A DNA stretch of 30,437 nt, from NCBI GenBank assembly GCA_035624865.1, contig DASPQS010000173.1, positions 1 to 30,437 on the forward strand, given 5' to 3'. The notes under the pieces were generated by a model. That model was not told the origin of the DNA. It saw only the letters and a program-made list of their open reading frames with translations, and made no database searches. Shown here in pieces: positions 16,121 through 21,979 of the stretch (the stretch's first letter is position 1; each line of letters starts with the position of its first letter). The position numbers and the translations under genes are program-made. This DNA comes from JASHZA01 sp035624865. Its GTDB lineage: Bacteria; Desulfobacterota; Binatia; Binatales; Binataceae.

Positions 16121-16138
16121 TTTCGCAAAATTGCGAAA
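16121..16138. promoter_or_regulatory. Palindromic operator upstream of the toxin-antitoxin pair
   Basis: TTTCGCAAAATTGCGAAA is a perfect inverted repeat with eight-base arms around a two-base centre, ending 15 bases before the toxin ATG. The position and symmetry fit the autoregulatory binding site of the XRE antitoxin, overlapping the promoter/leader. GAAGAAG just before the ATG is the probable ribosome-binding site. Confidence 0.6.
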
Positions 16139-16204
16139 GAGCCATGTCCTGGCCGATCCGTTCCAAGCCTCAGCGCAAGAGCAAACGACTGACGCGGCGC
16201 CTCC

Positions 16205-17038
16205 TCAGCACCCCAAGAACTCCTTGATCGCACCCAGCGCCTCGGGCTCCAGCAGCGACGGCGCATGGCCCACCCCCGGTACCTCCACCACCCGCGTCGC
16301 CGGCATCACCTTCACCATCCGCTCGGTCGTCGCCCGCGCGAGGATATCGCTCTCCGCGCCCCGCACCACCAGTATTGGCGCCGTGATTCGCGCGAACGGC
16401 ACCCACATGTCCATCGGGCGCGCGGCCGACCCCGTGCGCGGTATATTGCGCACCGCCGGATCCATCTTCCACACCAGCCGCCCACCGGGTCCGGGCTTTA
16501 CCGCCCATTTGACGAACTCGGTCAGCGCCGCTTCCGGCGTCTCCCGCAGCGCCGGATAATTCTCGCGGTAATATGCCGCGACTTCCCCGAGATTGGCGAA
16601 ATCCGTCGGCGATGCCGTCATGTATTCGGTGATCCGTTTCGCTCCGCTCTGATCGACCTCGGGTCCCACGTCGTTCAGCACGATCTTCGCGACCCGCTCC
16701 GGATAACCTCCCGCATAGATCATCGAAATCACGCCGCCCATCGAGGTGCCGATCAGCGTCACGCGCTCGATCCCGAGCGCCTCCAGCATCGCCGCCAGAT
16801 CGCTGCTGTACGTCGCCGGGTTGTAATCGCCCGACGGTCCCCATTCGCTGTCGCCGCGCCCGCGCACGTCGATCGCCATCACCCGGTACGCCGCGGAGAG
16901 ATGGGGCGCGAGCGCGTCGAAATTATGGGCGTTGCCGCTCAAACCGTGGAGACATACCAGCGGCGGTTTCGGCCCGCCGCCGAAATCCAGGTAATGCAGC
17001 TTGAGTCCGTTTACCGTTACGAACTGGCTCGAAGGCAC
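16205..17038 (-). CDS. Alpha/beta hydrolase
   Basis: Alpha/beta-hydrolase-fold enzyme of 277 residues. Oxyanion segment LVCLHGLSGNAHNF, nucleophile serine in the elbow GTSMGG, an acid after VRGAESD, and histidine in VPGVGHAPSL make a complete triad. I choose the GTG at 17038 because GGAGGAGG (17043-17050) stands four bases upstream and the fold starts right after it; the frame extends to 17113 but that would overlap the regulator gene. It lies 43 bases behind the Crp-like gene on the same strand and back to back with the PHA operon, so ester hydrolysis connected to PHA turnover is possible. Nothing in the sequence proves the substrate. Confidence 0.9.
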   Translation of the reverse strand: MPSSQFVTVNGLKLHYLDFGGGPKPPLVCLHGLSGNAHNFDALAPHLSAAYRVMAIDVRGRGDSEWGPSGDYNPATYSSDLAAMLEALGIERVTLIGTSMGGVISMIYAGGYPERVAKIVLNDVGPEVDQSGAKRITEYMTASPTDFANLGEVAAYYRENYPALRETPEAALTEFVKWAVKPGPGGRLVWKMDPAVRNIPRTGSAARPMDMWVPFARITAPILVVRGAESDILARATTERMVKVMPATRVVEVPGVGHAPSLLEPEALGAIKEFLGC

Positions 17039-17081
17039 TTCGCCTCCTCCTTTCTGAATGCACTGTGGTCGTAGCGCGAGA

Positions 17082-17825
17082 CTATTCGATCGGGGAGGCC
17101 TGGGCCAACGCACGCAGCCGCTCGGGCACGATAATCATCCGCCGTCCGTCGCGAATAATCATCCGCTCGTTTTCGAATTCAATCAGATGCTCGGTCGTTC
17201 GCTGGCGCGAGGCCCCGACCAGTTCGGCCAGATCGAAATGCGTCAGCTTGAGCGTCAGCAACACCCCGCGCGCCTCCTCGGCGCCGAACTTGGTCCCGAG
17301 TTCGAGCAGCGCGTCGGCCAGCCTTTCGCGCACGCTCAGCCCCTGGTAATTCGTGTACCGTTGCAGCATCGCCCACCAGCGCCCCACCGTGACTTCCAGC
17401 ATCCGGCTGAAGCGCTCCAGCGGTACTCCCAGCATTACTTCCACCAAGGTCGAAGGACTGCCCACACCCACGATGCAATCGCTGAAGGCATCGCAGCGGA
17501 AGGGGCGCGTCGCGTTTGGCAACAGCGAAGACACGCCAAAGACCTCGCCCGGTCCGACCAGGCCGACCAATACCCGCTCCTCGCGATTAAGCAGCGAAAG
17601 CTTGGCCACGCCCGAAAGCAGTATGTAGACCTGGTCCGACGCTTCGCCCTCGTAGAAGATCGTCTCGCGCTTTTTTCGTCTTATAGGAGTTAAACTCTGC
17701 GCGAGACCCTGCAACTGGTCTCTATTGAGCCACGATAGATTGCGTAGACGTCCCAAAAAATTTGCGTCTATCGCGGTCTTGGCTTGGCGCTTGTTCACTT
17801 GGTCTTTGCTATCACAGCCGGGCAC
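17082..17825 (-). CDS. Crp/Fnr-family transcriptional regulator
   Basis: A 247-residue regulator with an N-terminal cyclic-nucleotide-binding-like beta-barrel (IFYEGEASDQVYILLSGVAKLSLL through GPGEVFGVSSLLPNATRPFRCDAF), a dimerisation helix, and a C-terminal winged HTH (LTHFDLAELVGASRQRTTEHLIEFENERMI). The cAMP-contact Arg-Ser of E. coli Crp is not present at the barrel, and there is no FNR-type cysteine cluster, so the effector is unknown. The recognition helix ASRQRTTEHL differs from Crp (SRETVGR) and from Fnr, implying a different operator. GTG at 17825 lies only two bases from a palindrome; GTG at 17798 is an alternative start. It is divergent from the PHA operon it probably controls. Confidence 0.9.
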   Translation of the reverse strand: MPGCDSKDQVNKRQAKTAIDANFLGRLRNLSWLNRDQLQGLAQSLTPIRRKKRETIFYEGEASDQVYILLSGVAKLSLLNREERVLVGLVGPGEVFGVSSLLPNATRPFRCDAFSDCIVGVGSPSTLVEVMLGVPLERFSRMLEVTVGRWWAMLQRYTNYQGLSVRERLADALLELGTKFGAEEARGVLLTLKLTHFDLAELVGASRQRTTEHLIEFENERMIIRDGRRMIIVPERLRALAQASPIE

Positions 17826-17827
17826 TG

Positions 17828-17843
17828 TGTCGCCAAGGCGACA
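17828..17843. promoter_or_regulatory. Palindromic operator site 1 (crp-proximal)
   Basis: TGTCGCCAAGGCGACA is a perfect inverted repeat (arms of seven around AA), of the form TGTCGC-N4-GCGACA. It abuts the regulator start codon and would cover the translation start or promoter of that gene, suiting autorepression. It shares its half-site with the second palindrome 51 bp away. Confidence 0.65.
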
Positions 17844-17877
17844 AATGCGCGCGATATCAAGGTAAGACCGGTTTCTT

Positions 17878-17895
17878 TTGTCGCACTCGCGACAA
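17878..17895. promoter_or_regulatory. Palindromic operator site 2 (phaE-proximal)
   Basis: TTGTCGCACTCGCGACAA has seven-base arms around ACTC and the same TGTCGC-N4-GCGACA core as site 1. Its centre, 17886.5, is at -61.5 relative to the start point expected from the promoter candidate at 17914-17941, the position used by class I Crp activators. Assigning it to the adjacent Crp-like protein is inference. Confidence 0.65.
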
Positions 17896-17913
17896 GTCGG
17901 CAGAAATTAATTC

Positions 17914-17941
17914 TTGATGGGCGTTTAACACTCAGTACACT
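17914..17941 (+). promoter_or_regulatory. Candidate promoter of the PHA operon
   Basis: TTGATG (17914-17919), a 16-base spacer and TACACT (17936-17941) make a moderate sigma-70-type promoter, each box four of six to consensus. A weak core would fit dependence on an activator bound at the upstream palindrome. The leader to the PhaE-like start would be about 80 bases. Confidence 0.4.
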
Positions 17942-18026
17942 TGTTAGCTGTAAAGTCATTGGTGATTCCAGACATATCAGACCAACACGCAGGCGCGGCG
18001 AATCTTTGAAGGTGGGGTGAGTGACG

Positions 18027-18554
18027 ATGAGCGTCAAGCAGTCGCATTTCGCGGATGAATTGGTGAGATTCTGTGAAGCGGCCTGGTTCGATCTCCCGTT
18101 GGCCGCAGCCGGACGCATCGCAGGGAGTGTCGACGAAAAGAGTCTGAGCGAGGCCGGATGGAAAGCTTACGAGGCGTGGGTCGGCTTGGCTAACGAGGCT
18201 GCCAATCGCCTCTACGCCAACCCCGCCTTCGGCGAAGCGACGGGCCGCGCCTTCGAAACGGCACTGAAACTCCAGCGCGTCGGCGACGCGCTCGCTTCGG
18301 CATTCTTCGCCAATCTCTGGCCCGCCCTCGGATTGCCGACCCAAAGCCAGATCAATGCTCTGCGCGACGAAGTCATCGCGTTGCGCGAGCAAGTCGCCAA
18401 CGCTCCTTCGGCGCAGCAGTCCCAGCCTCCGCCGCAACCGCCTGCCGAACAACCCTCTGCGTCCGCCGAATGGCCGCGAGCGCTCCGCAACGGCTCATCG
18501 CGCGAAACAGCGGCGTGGGCAAACGGAGAAGGCAAGCAACGTGTCGCCGCTTGA
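18027..18554 (+). CDS. phaE: PhaE-like subunit of class III PHA synthase
   Basis: A 175-residue protein, mostly helical, beginning MSVKQSHFADELVRFCEAAW. Near residues 110-131 it has LPTQSQINALRDEVIALREQV, which matches the conserved PhaE C-terminal box (PT-S-E-like text followed by a short coiled coil). A proline/glutamine-rich tail follows. PhaE subunits are usually about 350 residues, so this is a short form, nearer in size to the class IV PhaR; the assignment leans on the box and on the gene being directly before and overlapping phaC. ATG at 18027 has GGTGGGG nine bases upstream; a GTG at 18021 is too close to that site. It should bind PhaC and be needed for its activity. Confidence 0.72.
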   Translation: MSVKQSHFADELVRFCEAAWFDLPLAAAGRIAGSVDEKSLSEAGWKAYEAWVGLANEAANRLYANPAFGEATGRAFETALKLQRVGDALASAFFANLWPALGLPTQSQINALRDEVIALREQVANAPSAQQSQPPPQPPAEQPSASAEWPRALRNGSSRETAAWANGEGKQRVAA

Positions 18555-19650
18555 GCATATCGCCGGCTTTTGGGTCGATGGCGCTTTGCGCACGCTTGAC
18601 GCCTTTGCCAACGGCTTCGGCTCGCCTGACACTGATCCGCCCGCCACCACTCCGTATGAGGTGATCTACCAAGGCGGGAAGGTCAGCCTGCGCCATTACA
18701 AGCCCGAAATTCGGCGTCACAGAACTCCCTTGGTGATCGTTTACGCCCTGATCAAGCGCCCGTTCGTGCTCGACCTCCAGCCAGGCAAAAGCGTCGTCGA
18801 AAACTTGCTGAAACAGGGGTTTGAAATCTACCTGGTCGACTGGATTCCGCCGCAGCGTGCCGACGCCTGGCGAGGATTCGACGCGTACGTCAACCAGGAT
18901 CTGGCCAACGCCGTGCGCGCCGTCCAGGTCGCCGAGGGCGTCGAACAGGTTTCCGTCCTCGGCTATTGCTTCGGCGCGCTCCTAAGCCTGCTGTACACTG
19001 CGCTTCACCCGGCCCCGGTCAAGAATCTCGTTACGCTCACGATCCCCTTCGACATGGGCCGGCGCGAACTGCCGTTCTACAATTTAATCGACTCGATCAG
19101 CGGTGCGGCCGCCGACCTCGTAACCGATATCTACGGCAACTGTCCGGCCTGGATGGTCCACGCCGGCTTCACCGCGATGTCGCCGGTGCATCACGCTTTC
19201 GACAAGTATGTCGGGCTATATCGCAATGCCCGGCGCGACGGTTACGCCGAGATGTTCGACCTATTCGAGCGATGGATTCACAGCGACGTGCCGCTGGCAG
19301 GCAGGCTCTTCAGGGAAACAATCGATATATTCCAAAGTAACATTTGTGCCAAGGATGAATTCGCGATCAACGGCGTCCCGGTCAACCTGGCTAACGTCAA
19401 ATCTCCGCTGCTCAACGTCGTCGCCGAATATGACGACGTCGTGCATCCTTCCTCGAGTCTTCCTCTGCCTCAGTTCATCGGCAGCGAAGACAAGCGAAAT
19501 TTGACCTTCCCGACCGGCCATCTGGGCGCCGTGGTCAGCACCAGCGCCCTGACCAAATTGTGGCCGCAAATCGGCGCCTGGCTGGCCGATCGTGATCGAC
19601 AAGCTTCGGAATCCTCCGGTTTCGTCAGTTCCGTGACAAAAGCCGGATAA
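18541..19650 (+). CDS. phaC: Class III poly(3-hydroxyalkanoate) synthase catalytic subunit
   Basis: Polymerises (R)-3-hydroxyacyl-CoA into PHA on the granule surface. 369 residues, the size of class III PhaC. The triad is Cys143 in the lipase-like box GYCFGA, Asp298 in AEYDDVVHP and His327 in TGHLGAV; the Asp-His spacing of 29 equals the well-studied class III enzyme. The box ends in Ala rather than the more usual Gly (GYCxGG). PYEVIYQGGKVSLRHY and PLVIVYALIKRPFVLDLQPGKSVVENLL are typical N-terminal text. The GTG at 18541 is chosen because GGAGAAGG (18525-18532) precedes it and it overlaps the phaE stop by 14 bases; the frame is open further upstream inside phaE but that is not real. Phasin gene follows. 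Confidence 0.94.
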   Translation: MSPLEHIAGFWVDGALRTLDAFANGFGSPDTDPPATTPYEVIYQGGKVSLRHYKPEIRRHRTPLVIVYALIKRPFVLDLQPGKSVVENLLKQGFEIYLVDWIPPQRADAWRGFDAYVNQDLANAVRAVQVAEGVEQVSVLGYCFGALLSLLYTALHPAPVKNLVTLTIPFDMGRRELPFYNLIDSISGAAADLVTDIYGNCPAWMVHAGFTAMSPVHHAFDKYVGLYRNARRDGYAEMFDLFERWIHSDVPLAGRLFRETIDIFQSNICAKDEFAINGVPVNLANVKSPLLNVVAEYDDVVHPSSSLPLPQFIGSEDKRNLTFPTGHLGAVVSTSALTKLWPQIGAWLADRDRQASESSGFVSSVTKAG

Positions 19651-19734
19651 GGGGGCGACGGGTTCGTGGTTAAAATTGATGGGTCGGCAGGTGGCAAGCC
19701 CACCCGCAAAACAAAATCACCCGAAAGGGATCTT

Positions 19735-19741
19735 GGAGGAG
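19735..19741 (+). promoter_or_regulatory. Ribosome-binding site deciding the phasin start
   Basis: GGAGGAG stands five bases before the GTG at 19747. The longer frame from GTG 19666 has no comparable site and adds a basic, low-complexity 27-residue head, so translation from 19747 is preferred. Confidence 0.7.
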
Positions 19742-19746
19742 ATAGC

Positions 19747-20022
19747 GTGACCGAAAAGGAAAACCGAGAAGGAGTGTTCGAGGCATTCACCAAAATGGGC
19801 GAAACGTTCCTGAGTCTGGAAAGCGCCAAGAAGGCGGCAGCCTGGTACATCGACAACAGCGAGAAATTGGCCAAACAGGCGATCGAATTGCAGGAAAAGG
19901 CGACCACTTGGGCCAAGGAGACCCCGTTTGCCAGCCTGTTCGAGACGCAAACCTCAATCGCGCGCAAGTTTGTCGAGCGTTCTGCCAACGCCGCCCGCGA
20001 TCTCTGGCAAATTCAGCACTGA
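19747..20022 (+). CDS. Phasin-like granule-associated protein
   Basis: A 91-residue amphipathic helical protein: EGVFEAFTKMGETFLSLESAKKAAAWYIDNSEKLAKQAIELQEKATTWAKETPFASLFETQTSIARKFVERSANAARDLW is charged, alanine-rich and without glycine or proline breaks except one turn. Phasin-family proteins coat PHA granules and have this pattern of repeated helices near LWE/W-containing ends. The gene is third in the phaE-phaC operon, 96 bases after phaC, and is followed by an intrinsic terminator. The call rests on composition and context rather than on a strict motif; another structural granule protein is possible. Confidence 0.72.
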   Translation: MTEKENREGVFEAFTKMGETFLSLESAKKAAAWYIDNSEKLAKQAIELQEKATTWAKETPFASLFETQTSIARKFVERSANAARDLWQIQH

Positions 20023-20055
20023 GCAGCCGCTTTTTCCTTCTGACGAGACAGGCGT

Positions 20056-20086
20056 GAGGCCGAGCGCGGCTTCGCGCCTTTTTTTT
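20056..20086 (+). terminator. Rho-independent terminator of the PHA operon
   Basis: A GC stem GCGCG (20064-20068) / CGCGC (20073-20077) with a GCTT loop, extendable with AGGC on the left pairing imperfectly, is followed by eight T residues (20079-20086). It lies 34 bases after the phasin-like gene. The 235 bases from here to the next gene show no clear gene. Confidence 0.75.
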
Positions 20087-20321
20087 GGCGCAAATCATTT
20101 GAGCGCCCCGGACAGACTCCCATCTTTCACGCGCCCACCGAGTGCGCACAATTTTCAATTGTCGCCATCGAATCAGGCGTTCTCGAGGTGGAGCTTTACC
20201 ACTTGTTGAATCGGGGTTAGTATCGCCGCCGCATCGAAAGAAATGTACCGATGTTCGGCCTCGGATGCGGTGTGGCGCAAAGTACCGACCGACCGGCTAA
20301 ATTCGCGTTGGAGGTAATGAG

Positions 20322-21140
20322 ATGGCGAGCTACGAAACGCTGATCTACGAAAAAGTCGAAGACAAGATCTTCCGGCTCACTCTCAACCGGCCCGAAAAGC
20401 TCAATGCGATGTCGCAGAAGCTGTTGAAGGAGCTCGACGGCGTCATGGAGGAGTTCGAAGGGGATCCCACCGCCAGCGTGCTCATCGTGCGAGGAGCAGG
20501 GCGCGCATTCTGTGCCGGCTACGACCTACAACCCACTCAGCAGCCGGGGTCGGGCTTTACCGTGCACAATGACCGCACCAACCTGCACAAGATGGTCGAC
20601 CGATGGCAGCGGCTGTGGGCTCTACCCAAGCCGATCATCGCCCAGGTCCACGGCTACTGCCTGGCGGGCGCCACCGAACTCGCAGGCCATTGCGATATCG
20701 TTTTCGCCAGCGAGGATGCCCAATTCGGCCATCCAGCCGGTCGCGCGCTGGGGATCCTGCCTACCCTGTCGATGTGGCCCATCCTCATCGGGCCGCGCAA
20801 GACCAAAGAATATTTTTTCACCGGCGACCTAATGAGCGCGAAGGAGGCAATCGAATGCCACCTGGTGAACCGGGTCTTCCCTAAGGATCAGCTGGAAGCG
20901 GAGACCCTGTCCTATGCTCGCCGGGTCGCGATGGTTCCGCTGGACCTGCTCGCTCTCCATAAGGCCTCCATCAATCGCTGGCTTGACGTGATGGGCTATC
21001 GGGCGCTTGAGCAATCCTCCGCCGACCTTGACTGCATTGCTCATCAGACGGAAACCGTTAAGAACTGGATGAAGGCCAGCCGTGAGAAGGGGCTTAAGGC
21101 CGCTCTGACGGAGCGGGATCGGCCTTTCGCCAGAAAATGA
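20322..21140 (+). CDS. Enoyl-CoA hydratase/isomerase (crotonase) family protein
   Basis: Crotonase-fold acyl-CoA enzyme, 272 residues. The first oxyanion-hole strand is RAFCAGYDL (61-69), the second is HGYCLAGATELAGHCDI (110-126). Glu119 corresponds to Glu144 of rat crotonase, but the second catalytic Glu (Glu164 there) is replaced: FGHPAGRALGILPT has Ala139 at that position. Without the second Glu, normal hydration is doubtful; isomerase, hydrolase or another crotonase-type reaction is possible. A strong GGAGGT site precedes the ATG. The gene stands alone downstream of the PHA operon terminator; a link to supplying hydroxyacyl-CoA is only suggested by position. Confidence 0.9.
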   Translation: MASYETLIYEKVEDKIFRLTLNRPEKLNAMSQKLLKELDGVMEEFEGDPTASVLIVRGAGRAFCAGYDLQPTQQPGSGFTVHNDRTNLHKMVDRWQRLWALPKPIIAQVHGYCLAGATELAGHCDIVFASEDAQFGHPAGRALGILPTLSMWPILIGPRKTKEYFFTGDLMSAKEAIECHLVNRVFPKDQLEAETLSYARRVAMVPLDLLALHKASINRWLDVMGYRALEQSSADLDCIAHQTETVKNWMKASREKGLKAALTERDRPFARK

Positions 21141-21408
21141 CTTGGAAGCTCCGCGAGCGTTGTTACGACGAAATTCTTGCGGACGGGTATTCATAATACA
21201 TGGCATGAATGCACAGTTAGTGGCGCTGTTTGTGTCATTTACGCTACAAGACGGAACTAATCTCATCGCAAACATAATCTAAAGATAAAAAAGCCCTTTT
21301 AGATGAGAATTAACTAATATGAGTGTTATGGCACATCTGTTGCGGTGCGAGACAGCGTGGTGAAGCGCGGGAGATGGGGATTCTTACAGGAGGAGACGCT
21401 TACACGCT

Positions 21409-21609
21409 ATGGAATCCATCCGCATCAACAAGGGCGTTTGCGAACCCGAAATCGATATGAGCCGGCCCGCAGTGACAGGATCACCGCGCAAGGTCTGGCG
21501 GCTGCTTAGTTCGCTCCTCGGTTCGTCCAACCGATTCCCATCGAGGATAGGGACGCCGCGGCGCTCGGTCGACCGCGAGCAGCAACAGTACGCTCCGATA
21601 TACGACTGA
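21409..21609 (+). CDS. Possible small protein, unknown
   Basis: A 66-residue reading frame starting MESIRINKGVCEPEIDMSRP and ending QQQYAPIYD, basic and without membrane segment or known motif. The sequence AGGAGGAG lies about 14 bases before the ATG, a strong site at a longer than usual distance. It sits alone in a gene-poor region, between the crotonase and the secreted propeller protein on the same strand. I do not recognise it, and it may not be translated. Confidence 0.3.
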   Translation: MESIRINKGVCEPEIDMSRPAVTGSPRKVWRLLSSLLGSSNRFPSRIGTPRRSVDREQQQYAPIYD

Positions 21610-21713
21610 GAAGAAACGAAGAACGAGGATAGGTCTTTGCCCGAGCGGGCTAAGGCGTATCTTCTATCCCCAGTCTCGTCCGGCGCGGCGGTCGAAAATG
21701 ATCGGCATGCTTG

Positions 21714-21743
21714 ATAGTCGCGCAAGGCATAGTCGCGCAAGGC
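21714..21743. repeat. Tandem repeat, 2 x 15 bp
   Basis: ATAGTCGCGCAAGGC occurs twice in direct succession (21714-21728 and 21729-21743), followed by AT as the start of a third copy. No coding or regulatory meaning is evident. Confidence 0.85.
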
Positions 21744-21979
21744 ATATCGGGTAGCCGCCTCCCATCGGGGCTAGCCAGTTCTCTCCCGCCTGGCAACATG
21801 CCTCGCAGCCACATTCCTCCGGATCGTAGGTAACTTACAGTCATTGCTACAAAGCGGGCGCCCGCATTTTGCCGATGCCCCTTCGAGTAGCGAAACTACA
21901 AGCTATCGGTCACTCTCACTCACTCGAATATGATGGCACTAATTTTGTTCCCCAAAGGCTCCCACGTGGGCAGCTTGCG

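Larger units (their letters stand above)
21141..21979. other. Gene-poor stretch, partly AT-rich
   Basis: About 840 bases between the crotonase and the beta-propeller gene. The part 21180-21330 is clearly AT-rich against the GC-rich surroundings and holds an inverted repeat ATCTAAA (21277-21283) / TTTAGAT (21298-21304) around a 14-base loop. One small reading frame (21409-21609) follows a strong AGGAGGAG. A two-copy 15-base tandem repeat lies at 21714-21743. I find no RNA gene, insertion sequence or other recognisable feature. The composition could mark an integration scar, a long regulatory leader or decayed DNA. Confidence 0.5.

Noticed and set aside
18355..18540. Upstream extension of the phaC frame
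   Set aside because: It lies inside phaE in another frame, is arginine/serine-rich like a shadow, and a GTG with a good ribosome-binding site at 18541 gives the normal class III length.
20148..20162. ACAATT-TTC-AATTGT inverted repeat near another TGTCGC
   Set aside because: The TGTCGC half-site points outward and its partner is not GCGACA, so it does not match the regulator palindromes; arms are short.
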